Positions 55,424-63,859 of a DNA stretch of 64,000 nt are shown here, in pieces (within the stretch, counting starts at the first letter, position 1; each line of letters begins with the position of its first letter). The DNA is taken from positions 55,775-119,774 of the forward strand of contig JAKQTN010000067.1 of assembly GCA_029563075.1 (NCBI GenBank), given 5' to 3'. The DNA comes from Pseudomonadota bacterium (GTDB lineage: Bacteria; Pseudomonadota; Gammaproteobacteria; Burkholderiales; Methylophilaceae). The notes under the pieces are model-generated. The model was given only the letters and a program-made list of their open reading frames with translations, ran no database searches and was not told where the DNA came from. The translations under genes were made by a program, and so were the position numbers.

Positions 55424-55758
55424 GTGCTGACTGTATTTTTTGCAAGATTGTTAGCGGCGCAATTCCTGCAAAAAAAATCTATGAGGATGATGATGTCATT
55501 GCATTTAACGACATCAAGCCGATGGCCAAAATACATTTTATGATTGTGCCAAAACTGCATGTGGAAAGCTTGAAGGATTGCGATGTAACACATCAGGCTT
55601 TGCTTGGAAAGATGCTGTTGCTAGTGCCAAAATTAGCGCAAGAACAAGGATTGGCAGGCTTCAAAACCCTTATCAATACTGGCCGAGAGGGTGGACAGGA
55701 AGTGTTTCATTTGCATATACACGTGTTTGGCGGTGGTTTGCCAAGCGCTAATACTTAA
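55420..55758 (+). CDS. HinT-like HIT family protein
   Basis: A 112-residue HIT-domain nucleotide hydrolase of the HinT type (purine nucleoside phosphoramidase). The active-site histidine triad is in [12 protein letters not shown], and the N-terminal [26 protein letters not shown] has the CxxC of this subfamily. It overlaps hisE by 4 bp and precedes tatA by about 10 bp. The order hisE-hinT-tatABC is a known betaproteobacterial arrangement. Confidence 0.9.
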   Translation: MSADCIFCKIVSGAIPAKKIYEDDDVIAFNDIKPMAKIHFMIVPKLHVESLKDCDVTHQALLGKMLLLVPKLAQEQGLAGFKTLINTGREGGQEVFHLHIHVFGGGLPSANT

Positions 55759-55768
55759 GGAGATTATT

Positions 55769-55978
55769 ATGGGTTCATTCAGTTTATGGCATTGGTTGAT
55801 TGTGCTGTTAATTGTAGTGCTGATATTTGGCACTAAGAAATTGCGCAATATCGGTGGTGATGTGGGTGGCGCGGTGAACGAATTTAAGAAAGCCATGAAG
55901 GACGGGCAAGCCGCGGATGGGGAAGAGAAAACCGGCACGACCATTGAAGGCGAAGTGACTCACAAGACCAAGCAGTAA
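55769..55978 (+). CDS. tatA: TatA, twin-arginine translocase subunit
   Basis: A 69-residue pore-forming subunit. One N-terminal membrane helix ([15 protein letters not shown]) is followed by the conserved [24 protein letters not shown] amphipathic helix and a charged tail. The track start at 55691 lies inside hinT. The ATG at 55769 has an AAGGAGA ribosome site. It heads tatABC. SoxY and the Rieske protein in this window are likely clients. Confidence 0.93.
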   Translation: MGSFSLWHWLIVLLIVVLIFGTKKLRNIGGDVGGAVNEFKKAMKDGQAADGEEKTGTTIEGEVTHKTKQ

Positions 55979-56002
55979 AATTCAGTAATATCCTATTATA
56001 AA

Positions 56003-56377
56003 GTGTTTGATGTTTCATTCTCGGAGTTGCTGGTCATTGCGGTTGTCGCACTTTTGGTGATTGGCCCGGAAAAGCTGCCCAAAGTGGCTCGGACGGTGGG
56101 CGCATTCACTGGGCGCATGCAGCGCTACATGGCGCAAATAAAGGAAGAAGTGAATCGCGAGATGCGCTTTGAAGAGCTGCAAAAACTGCAGCAGGAAATC
56201 CAGCAATCCGTCCAAAGCACACAAACCGGCATGAGCGAGCAGGCTGCTGAAATTAAAAACGCCTTAGCCGAAACTGTACAAGCAGCTCAAGCAACTCCTG
56301 TGGCCGCTATAAAGCCTGGCAAGCCCAAGACAGCAAAAACCACAACATCCAAACGCGTCAAAGCCGCAGCAAAGTGA
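56003..56377 (+). CDS. tatB: TatB, twin-arginine translocase subunit
   Basis: A 124-residue subunit that binds Tat signal peptides together with TatC. MFDVSFSELLVIAVVALLVIGPEKLPKVARTVG is the TatB signature, with the Glu in the helix region. A long helical and then Lys/Ala-rich tail follows. The start is GTG. It lies 24 bp after tatA and 7 bp before tatC. Confidence 0.92.
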   Translation: MFDVSFSELLVIAVVALLVIGPEKLPKVARTVGAFTGRMQRYMAQIKEEVNREMRFEELQKLQQEIQQSVQSTQTGMSEQAAEIKNALAETVQAAQATPVAAIKPGKPKTAKTTTSKRVKAAAK

Positions 56378-56384
56378 ATCGCGG

Positions 56385-57116
56385 ATGACACCGACCGAAT
56401 CATTCATTTCTCACCTGATTGAGCTGCGTAATCGCTTGCTGCGAATCGTGCTTGGTTTCGTGCTGGTATTTATCTGCTTATTTCCGTTTGCCAACAAAAT
56501 CTATGCGCTACTGGCTGCACCCATGCTGGCTAAGCTGCCTGCGGGCGGCCAAATGATTGCAACCGCAGTGACCACGCCATTTTTTGTGCCGATGAAGGTC
56601 GCCATGATGACGGCGTTTGTGATTTCATTGCCGCATACTTTGTACCAGATTTGGGCGTTTGTCGCCCCTGGCCTGTATGCGCACGAAAAAAAATTAATGG
56701 TGCCAGTCATTGTTGCCAGCAGCGTTTTATTTTTAACCGGCATGGCATTTGCCTACTTTGCCGTGTTCCCCGTGGTGTTCGGCTTTATTGTAGGTAGCGC
56801 GCCGGCGGGCGTAGCGGTAATGACGGATATTTCACAATATCTCGATTTCGTGATGACGCTGTTTATGGCATTCGGACTGGCTTTTGAGGTGCCGATTGCG
56901 GTGGTGCTGATTGCGCGATTTGGCTGGGTGAGCATTGCGCAATTAAAAGAAGCGCGCGGTTATGTGATTGTGGGCGCATTCGTTTTAGGGGCCATTTTTA
57001 CACCACCCGACATTATTTCGCAGTTTATGCTCGCTGTTCCCTTGTGGCTGCTATATGAGGCAGGGATAATGGTTGCGCAGTTTACGCAATCCAAGCCCAA
57101 TTCGATAAAAGCCTGA
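56385..57116 (+). CDS. tatC: TatC, twin-arginine translocase subunit
   Basis: A 243-residue six-helix core of the Tat receptor. FISHLIELRNRLLRIV carries the conserved cytoplasmic Glu/Arg pair, and FEVPIAVVLIARFGWVSIAQLKEARGYVIVGAFVLGAIFTPPD is typical of the C-terminal half. It ends tatABC and converges with the degS-like gene with 3 bp between the stops. Confidence 0.95.
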   Translation: MTPTESFISHLIELRNRLLRIVLGFVLVFICLFPFANKIYALLAAPMLAKLPAGGQMIATAVTTPFFVPMKVAMMTAFVISLPHTLYQIWAFVAPGLYAHEKKLMVPVIVASSVLFLTGMAFAYFAVFPVVFGFIVGSAPAGVAVMTDISQYLDFVMTLFMAFGLAFEVPIAVVLIARFGWVSIAQLKEARGYVIVGAFVLGAIFTPPDIISQFMLAVPLWLLYEAGIMVAQFTQSKPNSIKA

Positions 57117-57119
57117 CAA

Positions 57120-58274
57120 CTATCTGCGGGCAGCTGCCGGTTTGGGTCGTCTGCCTACTGTCACGTCGACGTTAATTTCTTTCTCGGCTCTGGCAATCCT
57201 GAGTACCGCTTTTTCATTCGGTTTTAGTGCGGCAATGATGTTTAGCATGCCGCTACTATCGACAACCTCTTTATTATTGATTGCCAGCAATACATCCCCT
57301 GCCTTAAGCCCTGCCAAATCTGCCGGACTGCCTTTTAGCACGCCGGCAATCAATGAGCCGCGCACCTGCGACAATTTGAATGATTCGGCCAGTTCCGGAG
57401 TGATATCCTGTGCTTCTATGCCAATCCAGCCGCGGGTGACGCTACCGCTGGTTGCAATCTGCTCCATGACTTGCTTTGCGATGCTTGCGGGAATAGCAAA
57501 GCCAATGCCCATGCTGCCGCCGCTGCGTGAATAGATGGCGCTGTTAACGCCGACCAGATTGCCTTCCGCATCAATCAACGCGCCACCAGAATTGCCAGGG
57601 TTAATCGAAGCGTCGGTCTGAATAAAGTTTTCATAAGTATTAATGCCCAAATGGCTGCGCCCAAGTGCGCTGACAATGCCCTGAGTGACAGTTTGTCCCA
57701 CACCAAACGGGTTGCCGATGGCGAGCACCACGTCGCCCACATTGAGTTTATCAGAAGCTGCAAAGGTAATCGCCGGAAGTTTTTCCGCGTCGACTTTCAA
57801 GACGGCCAGATCCGTATCAGGATCGGTACCCACTACTTTGGCCGACAACTTTCTGCCGTCCGCAAGCGCCACTTCAATTTCGTCTGCGCTCGCAACCACA
57901 TGGTCGTTGGTTAAAATCAAGCCCTGCTCGCTAACAATGACGCCGCTTCCTAAGCTGTTCTCAGGCTGGTCTTCTTCATTGTCCAGCTGGTCACCAAAAA
58001 AATGTCTAAACAGTGGGTCATCCTTGAATTGATCATGCGGGCCGGGGGCGCTGACTGTGCTCGAGGTAAAGATGTTGACGACGGAAGGCATGGCTTTTTT
58101 TGCGGCATCGCTGTAGCTGCCTTTCGCGCTGACTAAGGGACTCGGCTGCACCTGATTGATGACAATGGGCTCTTGCTTTGTTTCAAGCAGATGTGGATAA
58201 AAAAGACGTAGCACAAACAATAAGCCCAAGCAGGCGGTGACAGATTGTGCAAAAATAAGCCAGATTCGTTGCAT
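57120..58274 (-). CDS. DegS-like S1C family serine protease with one PDZ domain
   Basis: HtrA family protease with a membrane anchor. Numbering from the ATG at 58274, a hydrophobic N-terminal helix (residues 3-26) precedes a trypsin-like domain with His125, Asp155 and Ser229 (in NPGNSGGALID), and a single PDZ domain at about residues 290-375. That layout matches DegS, which starts the envelope-stress cascade by cleaving an anti-sigma factor. The track start at 58322 overlaps the divergent gene, so I use 58274, giving 384 residues. No rseA-type target gene is adjacent. Confidence 0.88.
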   Translation of the reverse strand: MQRIWLIFAQSVTACLGLLFVLRLFYPHLLETKQEPIVINQVQPSPLVSAKGSYSDAAKKAMPSVVNIFTSSTVSAPGPHDQFKDDPLFRHFFGDQLDNEEDQPENSLGSGVIVSEQGLILTNDHVVASADEIEVALADGRKLSAKVVGTDPDTDLAVLKVDAEKLPAITFAASDKLNVGDVVLAIGNPFGVGQTVTQGIVSALGRSHLGINTYENFIQTDASINPGNSGGALIDAEGNLVGVNSAIYSRSGGSMGIGFAIPASIAKQVMEQIATSGSVTRGWIGIEAQDITPELAESFKLSQVRGSLIAGVLKGSPADLAGLKAGDVLLAINNKEVVDSSGMLNIIAALKPNEKAVLRIARAEKEINVDVTVGRRPKPAAARR

Positions 58275-58320
58275 ACATAAAAAATTGAATTTGAATGCGT
58301 ATAAGTATAGGTGAAAAATC

Positions 58321-59067
58321 ATGAAAATAAATGACTTAAGTGATTATTTAGATCAACTGCTGCGGCCTGAACAATTCAACGATTACTGTCCAAACGGTTT
58401 GCAGGTAGAAGGTAAGCGTGAAATCAGCAAAATCGTGACGGGGGTGACCGCGAGCATGGACCTGCTGCAAGCCGCACACAAAGCCAATGCCGATGCAATT
58501 CTGGTGCATCACGGCTATTTCTGGCGGGGCGAGGCGCAGCCTATTGTGGGTATCAAAAAACGACGGCTTCAATTTTTGCTGCAGCATGACATTAACCTGT
58601 TCACGTTCCATTTGCCGCTGGATGTACATCCGGAATTTGGCAACAACGTGATGTTTGCCAAACAGTTGGGACTGGAGCTTACAGGGCGGGCAGGTGAAAA
58701 TGACATGCTGGGCCTGGCGGAATTAGGCGCGCCACAATCGCTGCAGGCATTGGTTACGCATATACAGGCAAAGCTGAAACGAGCGCCACAGGTGATCGGT
58801 GATTTAACCAGGCCAATCAAGCGCATTGCGCTATGCACGGGTGCGGCGCAAGGCTATATTGAGCAGGCAGCTGCTGCCAATGTGGATGTATATATCAGCG
58901 GCGAGATTTCTGAACAGACGGTGCATGTGGCGCGCGAAACAGGGGTTGCTTATATCGCGGCAGGGCACCATGCAACAGAACGCTACGGGATACGGGCATT
59001 AGGTGAGCACCTAGAGAAAATGTTCGGAATAGCGCACGAATTTATTGATGTAGACAATCCAGTTTAG
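58321..59067 (+). CDS. Nif3-like dinuclear metal protein (YbgI family)
   Basis: A 248-residue protein of the NIF3/YbgI family, cytoplasmic, with a two-metal centre. The metal ligands are in ILVHHGYFWRGE and YIAAGHHATERYGIRAL. NDYCPNGLQVEGKREISKIVTGVTAS at the start is typical. YbgI is a GTP cyclohydrolase-like or hydrolase-type protein of unsettled role. It is divergent from the degS-like gene, a frequent neighbour in betaproteobacteria. Confidence 0.85.
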   Translation: MKINDLSDYLDQLLRPEQFNDYCPNGLQVEGKREISKIVTGVTASMDLLQAAHKANADAILVHHGYFWRGEAQPIVGIKKRRLQFLLQHDINLFTFHLPLDVHPEFGNNVMFAKQLGLELTGRAGENDMLGLAELGAPQSLQALVTHIQAKLKRAPQVIGDLTRPIKRIALCTGAAQGYIEQAAAANVDVYISGEISEQTVHVARETGVAYIAAGHHATERYGIRALGEHLEKMFGIAHEFIDVDNPV

Positions 59068-59099
59068 TTGATACATATCAATTACTTATCAAATAAAAT

Positions 59100-59128
59100 T
59101 TGGTTTCTCATGTAATAAAATGTATAAT
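59100..59128 (+). promoter_or_regulatory. Promoter of the petABC operon
   Basis: A perfect TATAAT at 59123-59128 is preceded by TTGGTT 17 bp upstream. A leader of about 50 bp and an AAAGGAAGC ribosome site lead to the petA ATG at 59187. Confidence 0.65.
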
Positions 59129-59186
59129 CGAATGTTTTGTAAACCGAGTTACGTTGTGCCTCAAAAGGGCAAGTTAAAGGAAGCAA

Positions 59187-59825
59187 ATGTCAGACAGCCA
59201 AATTGACAAAAACAGCACGTTATCATTCCACTCGCCTTCAGAAGTCGATTTAGAGAAGCGACAATTTTTAATCACTGTAACCGCCTGTACCGGCGCAGTT
59301 GGTGCAGCAGCAGTCGCAGTGCCGTTTGTGGGCAGCATGCTGCCTAGCGAGCGTGCAAAGGCGGCAGGTGCACCGGTAGAGGTGGATATCAGCAAGGTAG
59401 AGCCTGGATCAATGATTACGGCAGAGTGGCGTGGGCAGCCGGTATGGATTATTAATCGTACTGATGCGATGACGGCAGATCTCGCTAAGCTTAATGATCA
59501 GCTTTCCGATCCAAACAGCGAGGTTGTTTCGCAGCAGCCCGGTTATTGCAAAAATCCGCATCGCTCGATCAAGGAAAACATTTCCGTGGTGGTGGGTATT
59601 TGTACGCACTTAGGTTGTTCTCCATCTGAAAAGTTGAAGGCAGGTGGTGATATGGGTGATAACTGGACAGGCGGTTTCTTCTGTCCGTGTCATGGTTCTA
59701 AATTTGACCTTGCCGGACGCGTGTTCAAAGGGTCGCCGGCGCCGACTAATCTGGTAGTGCCTCCGCACCAATATTTAAGTGACACCACCTTGTTGATTGG
59801 TGTGGATGGAAAGGCGGAGGCGTAA
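59187..59825 (+). CDS. petA: PetA, Rieske iron-sulfur subunit of cytochrome bc1
   Basis: Carries the [2Fe-2S] cluster that takes electrons from ubiquinol. The cluster ligands are in CTHLGC (residues 139-144) and CPCH (166-169). An N-terminal anchor helix (TACTGAVGAAAVAVPFVGSM) follows EKRQFLI, a KR-type Tat signal, as is usual for Rieske proteins. At 212 residues it is normal. It is first of petABC; tatABC lies only 2 kb upstream. Confidence 0.95.
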   Translation: MSDSQIDKNSTLSFHSPSEVDLEKRQFLITVTACTGAVGAAAVAVPFVGSMLPSERAKAAGAPVEVDISKVEPGSMITAEWRGQPVWIINRTDAMTADLAKLNDQLSDPNSEVVSQQPGYCKNPHRSIKENISVVVGICTHLGCSPSEKLKAGGDMGDNWTGGFFCPCHGSKFDLAGRVFKGSPAPTNLVVPPHQYLSDTTLLIGVDGKAEA

Positions 59826-59828
59826 ATC

Positions 59829-61124
59829 ATGGCAGATAAACAAGCACAAACTAAAGGTTATATGAGTTGCGCGATGGAGTGGATTGATGCGCGTTTTCCA
59901 TTGACCAGCAATATTAAAAACCATCTGACCGAATATTACGCACCTAAGAACTTCAATTTCTGGTACTTTTTTGGCTCTCTCGCCATGTTGGTGTTGGTGT
60001 TGCAGATTTTGACCGGCATCTTTTTGACGATGCACTACAAGCCGGATGCTGAGCTGGCATTTGCTTCGGTCGAGTACATCATGCGAGACGTATTTGGCGG
60101 CAATATTATTCGCTATATGCATTCCACAGGCGCATCCATGTTCTTCGTTGTGGTGTATCTGCATATGTTTCGTGGCATCATTTATGGCTCGTATCGTAAT
60201 CCCCGCGAGTTGATCTGGCTGTTTGGTGTAGCGATTTTCCTGTGCCTGATGGGCGAGGCCTTCTTCGGTTATCTGCTTCCTTGGGGGCAAATGTCCTACT
60301 GGGGTGCGCAGGTGATTGTTAATCTGTTTAGCGCGGTCCCATTCATTGGTCCGGATTTGTCCGAGTGGCTGCGTGGTGATTATTTAGTGTCTGATGCAAC
60401 ATTGAATCGTTTTTTTGCGTTCCATGTGATTGCGTTGCCGCTGGTGTTGCTGGGTTTGGTGGTGGTGCATTTGATTGCCTTGCATGAAGTGGGCTCCAAC
60501 AATCCGGACGGGGTGGAAATTAAAGCCAAAAAAGACAAAAAAACAGGCATTCCGCTGGATGGCATTCCGTTTCACCCCTACTACACCGTGAAAGACCTGG
60601 TGGGTGTGGCGGTGTTCCTGATCGTGTTTGCGGCCATCATTTTCTTTGCGCCAGAGATGGGCGGTTATTTCCTGGAGGCGAACAATTTCGTTCCTGCCGA
60701 TCCGCTTAAAACGCCGGCTCATATTGCGCCTGTCTGGTACTTTACGCCGTATTATTCAATACTGCGTGCCGTGCCGCCGGTGTTGAATTCACAGTTCCCT
60801 GGCGTAGCAGCGATGGGCTTATCGGTAGTTGCATTCGCGTTTCTGCCCTGGCTCGACAAGAGTCCGGTGAAGTCTATCCGTTATCGCGGAAGCCTTTACA
60901 AGCGCTGGTTAGCAGCCTTCGTGGTGAGCTTTTTGGTGTTGGGGTATTTGGGTACCGTGCCATCAAATGTGTGGGGGCAGTTCGGTAGCTGGCTAGGTGG
61001 TGCAGACCGCGCTACCGTGGTTGCGCGTATTTTTACCACCATTTACTTCTTATTTTTCATCCTGATGCCTTGGTACACTGCGAAAGATAAAACCAAGCCA
61101 GTACCGGAAAGGGTGACGTATTAA
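59829..61124 (+). CDS. petB: PetB, cytochrome b of bc1 complex
   Basis: A 431-residue di-haem cytochrome b with about eight membrane helices. Haem-ligand histidines are in IRYMHSTGASMFFVVVYLHMFRG and FFAFHVIALPLVLLGLVVVHLIALHEVGSNNPDG. The Qo site motif is read as PVWYFTPYYSILRAVP (variant of PEWY, with Val for Glu at that position). LLPWGQMSYWGAQVI is typical. It is 3 bp after petA and 4 bp before petC. Confidence 0.95.
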   Translation: MADKQAQTKGYMSCAMEWIDARFPLTSNIKNHLTEYYAPKNFNFWYFFGSLAMLVLVLQILTGIFLTMHYKPDAELAFASVEYIMRDVFGGNIIRYMHSTGASMFFVVVYLHMFRGIIYGSYRNPRELIWLFGVAIFLCLMGEAFFGYLLPWGQMSYWGAQVIVNLFSAVPFIGPDLSEWLRGDYLVSDATLNRFFAFHVIALPLVLLGLVVVHLIALHEVGSNNPDGVEIKAKKDKKTGIPLDGIPFHPYYTVKDLVGVAVFLIVFAAIIFFAPEMGGYFLEANNFVPADPLKTPAHIAPVWYFTPYYSILRAVPPVLNSQFPGVAAMGLSVVAFAFLPWLDKSPVKSIRYRGSLYKRWLAAFVVSFLVLGYLGTVPSNVWGQFGSWLGGADRATVVARIFTTIYFLFFILMPWYTAKDKTKPVPERVTY

Positions 61125-61128
61125 AATC

Positions 61129-61821
61129 ATGAAAAAACTATTATTAAGTCTGGTGTTTTTACCATTAATTGCACTTGCTTCCGAAGCAGAAATTACTGTT
61201 GCAGCACCGATTGATCCAAGCGATCAAGCATCGTTGCAGCGTGGTGCGCGTACTTTTGTGAACAATTGCCTCAATTGCCATAGCGCCAACTACATGCGCT
61301 ATAACCGTTTGCAGGACATTGGTCTGACCGAAAAGCAAATTAAAGACAATTTGCTGTTTGCGGGCGAAAAAGTCGGCGATACGATGAAGGTGGCGATGAA
61401 TCCGAAAGACGCCAAAAAGTGGTTTGGTGTCGCACCGCCTGATTTGTCAGTCGCCGTTCGTGCGCGCGGCGCGGATTGGATTTATGCCTATCTGCGTGGT
61501 TTTTATCGTGACGGCACGACGCTATCAGGATGGAACAATATCGTGTTCGATAAAGTTGCTATGCCCCATGTGCTGTATGAGTTGCAAGGCGAGCAAGTGT
61601 TGAATCATGAAACGCACCAACTGGAAGTGGTTAAGCCCGGCAGGATGAATCCTGAGGAATACGATGCTTTTGTTGCTGATCTGACTAACTATATGGCATT
61701 TATGGCAGAGCCTGCCAAACAGCAGCGCCAATGGATTGGCTTGTGGGTGTTGCTGTTCCTGGGCGTGTTGCTAGTGCTGACGATCAAGCTCAAAAAAGCA
61801 TACTGGAAAGATATTAAATAG
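61129..61821 (+). CDS. petC: PetC, cytochrome c1 of bc1 complex
   Basis: A 230-residue c-type cytochrome with signal peptide (KLLLSLVFLPLIALA) and haem site CLNCHS at about residues 47-52. A C-terminal anchor (WIGLWVLLFLGVLLVLTIKLKKAYW) holds it in the membrane. The APPDLSVAVRARGADWIYAYLRGFYRD segment is the c1 signature. It ends petABC and is followed by sspA. Confidence 0.94.
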   Translation: MKKLLLSLVFLPLIALASEAEITVAAPIDPSDQASLQRGARTFVNNCLNCHSANYMRYNRLQDIGLTEKQIKDNLLFAGEKVGDTMKVAMNPKDAKKWFGVAPPDLSVAVRARGADWIYAYLRGFYRDGTTLSGWNNIVFDKVAMPHVLYELQGEQVLNHETHQLEVVKPGRMNPEEYDAFVADLTNYMAFMAEPAKQQRQWIGLWVLLFLGVLLVLTIKLKKAYWKDIK

Positions 61822-61875
61822 AAATCTACTTAATAATCATTAAATGCATTTCTAATTTAAAAGAGAATAACGATT

Positions 61876-62475
61876 ATGATGAAACTTTACTCTGGATCAG
61901 TCGATCCTTATAGCCATCGCTGCCGAATTGTGCTGTTTGAAAAAGGCATGGATTTTGAGGTGATCGATGTAGATCTTGCCAATAAAGCCGAAGATTTGGC
62001 GGTGCTGAATCCTTATGGTACGGTGCCTGTACTGGTGGAGCGCGATCTTGTGCTGTCTGAGGCCAATATCATTAATGAATATATTGATGAGCGTTTCCCG
62101 CATCCGCAACTGATGCCGGCCGATCCCGTCATGCGTGCGCGTGCAAGATTGTTTTTGTATAACTTTGAAAAAGACCTGTTCGACCACATCAAAGACATTG
62201 AATCCGGCGATGATGAAAAAGCTGACAAGGCGCGTAAAACCATACGCGATAACTTAACGCAGATCGTGCCTATTTTTAGCAAGCAAAACTATTTGCTAGG
62301 TGATGAATATTCGATGCTGGATGTGGCCGTAACGCCGTTGTTGTGGCGTTTGGGTCATTATGGCATTGACCTTCCCAATCAGGCGGCGCCCTTGCTTAAA
62401 TATGCAGAACGGCTGTTCTCGCGTCCGCTGTATGCGGATGCGATGACGCCTTCGGAAAAAGCAATGCGAAAATAA
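61876..62475 (+). CDS. sspA: SspA, stringent starvation protein A
   Basis: A 199-residue GST-fold protein that binds RNA polymerase and changes promoter use under starvation or acid stress. MMKLYSGSVDPYSHRCRIVLFEKGMDFEVIDVDL is the SspA N-terminal pattern, and LNPYGTVPVLVERDLVLSEANIINEYIDERFPHPQLMPADP follows. No catalytic GST residue is evident. Two ATGs (61876, 61879) are adjacent. It lies 54 bp after petC, the usual order. Confidence 0.9.
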   Translation: MMKLYSGSVDPYSHRCRIVLFEKGMDFEVIDVDLANKAEDLAVLNPYGTVPVLVERDLVLSEANIINEYIDERFPHPQLMPADPVMRARARLFLYNFEKDLFDHIKDIESGDDEKADKARKTIRDNLTQIVPIFSKQNYLLGDEYSMLDVAVTPLLWRLGHYGIDLPNQAAPLLKYAERLFSRPLYADAMTPSEKAMRK

Positions 62476-62611
62476 ATTGAATATCGTTGCAATACTGTGT
62501 TGTGTTTCAAAAAATTAACTCGTTATATATAAAAACATATACCGCCTCATTATTTTTATCGCACGCCTTGTCTTGCTTAGATATTCAATTTATTAATGAG
62601 GTTTTTAAAGT

Positions 62612-63052
62612 ATGAGCGAGTTAATACCCACTAAACCATACATGGTACGCGCCATTCACGAATGGTGTGTAGATAACGGCTTAACGCCTCATCTGTTGGT
62701 TGCTGTAAATTCGCAGACGCGGGTGCCGATAGCTTATGTAAAAGATGGTGAGATTGTGCTGAATCTTAACTACTCAGCCACCAAGGATTTGCATATCGAC
62801 AATGATGCGATCGTGTTTTCTGCGCGCTTTGGGGGCATTTCTCAGAACTTGTATGTGCCGATGAGTGCTGTAAAAGGTGTTTTTGCGCGTGAAAATGGCC
62901 AGGGCATGTTTTTTGAAACTAGTGCGCAGATTGACTCTGATGGAACTGATACAAATGCTAAGTCGGTGAAGCCCCCATCAGGGATTGGGAGTGAGGCGGC
63001 AGATGATAAAGTGCCTGCAAAAAAGAAACCAAATTTAACAATAGTAAAGTAA
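62612..63052 (+). CDS. sspB: SspB, ClpXP adaptor
   Basis: A 146-residue adaptor that brings ssrA-tagged proteins to ClpXP. The globular substrate-binding domain (TKPYMVRAIHEWCVDNGLTPHLLVAV and IVFSARFGGISQNLYVPMSAVKGVFARENGQGMFF) is followed by a flexible acidic linker. A short ClpX-binding tail (KKKPNLTIVK) ends it. It follows sspA after a 136-bp AT-rich gap that could hold a separate promoter. Confidence 0.9.
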   Translation: MSELIPTKPYMVRAIHEWCVDNGLTPHLLVAVNSQTRVPIAYVKDGEIVLNLNYSATKDLHIDNDAIVFSARFGGISQNLYVPMSAVKGVFARENGQGMFFETSAQIDSDGTDTNAKSVKPPSGIGSEAADDKVPAKKKPNLTIVK

Positions 63053-63130
63053 CAAAATAGTAAAAAATATTCTTAAAAGGGCTAGTCGCCGATTTATAAA
63101 AAGTGATATAGTCACGCCTTCAAGAAAAAC

Positions 63131-63206
63131 GCCGGATTAGCTCAGTTGGTAGAGCAGCGCACTTGTAATGCGAAGGTCGTCAGTTCGATTCCGACATCCG
63201 GCACCA
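63131..63206 (+). tRNA. tRNA-Thr (anticodon TGT)
   Basis: The 76-base cloverleaf runs from GCCGGAT to ATCCGGC, then A and a genome-encoded CCA. The D-stem (GCTC...GAGC), anticodon loop CTTGTAA and TTCGATT T-loop are present. The anticodon TGT reads ACA. It is the first of four tRNAs leading to tuf. Confidence 0.95.
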
Positions 63207-63304
63207 AAATCCCACTAGAATCTAGCAAGCATTCTCCAAAAACATACAATCACAATAATTTAAATTGGCTTTTCGACAATTGTGCGTATTTGCCCCGATT
63301 TTGT

Positions 63305-63333
63305 TTGACAGCATGTCAAAAAATACGCATAAT
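63305..63333 (+). promoter_or_regulatory. Promoter before tRNA-Tyr with palindrome over the -35 box
   Basis: TTGACA, a 17-bp spacer and CATAAT lie 14 bp before tRNA-Tyr. A perfect TTTGACA-GCA-TGTCAAA inverted repeat covers the -35 box and could be a protein-binding site. This would give tRNA-Tyr and downstream genes a start separate from that of tRNA-Thr. Confidence 0.7.
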
Positions 63334-63347
63334 CGCGGGTTCGGTTA

Positions 63348-63432
63348 GGAGGGGTGGCCGAGTGGTTAAAGGCGACGGACTGTAAATCCGTTCTCTCTGA
63401 GTACGCTGGTTCGAATCCAGCCCCCTCCACCA
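63348..63432 (+). tRNA. tRNA-Tyr (anticodon GTA)
   Basis: An 85-base class II tRNA with a long variable arm (TCTCTCTGAGTACG region). The acceptor stem GGAGGGG / CCCCTCC is followed by A and encoded CCA. The anticodon loop CTGTAAA carries GTA, reading UAC/UAU. Confidence 0.95.
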
Positions 63433-63508
63433 AATAAATATGTAGCAGTAAAGAGCCTGCAGATAATGGTTCTAGCGGGTTGCGGTAATTGAGCATGCGT
63501 AACGCGAA

Positions 63509-63584
63509 GCGGGTGTAGCTCAGTTGGTAGAGCTTCAGTTTTCCAAACTGAATGTCGCGAGTTCGAGCCTCGTCGCCCGCTCCA
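63509..63584 (+). tRNA. tRNA-Gly (anticodon TCC)
   Basis: A 76-base tRNA with acceptor stem GCGGGTG / CGCCCGC (G-T pair allowed), then T and encoded CCA. The anticodon loop TTTCCAA gives TCC, reading GGA and GGG. The D- and T-arms are normal. Confidence 0.93.
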
Positions 63585-63621
63585 GCTATTGCGCTTGACA
63601 GGCATTTGATTTGTAGTAAGA

Positions 63622-63696
<75 letters not shown>

Positions 63697-63859
63697 GAAA
63701 CGGTGCTGATTTAAAAAGCGGTGTGGTGTTAAAGTTTTATTAAGTTAAATAAAACTTTTAGAAGTGGTACTTGTTGGCCAATCAGTATTGGCAAAGCTAA
63801 AAATTAAGTTAATAAAATTTTATTAAATTTTTTTATAAAGATTACGCAAAGGATTAAAA

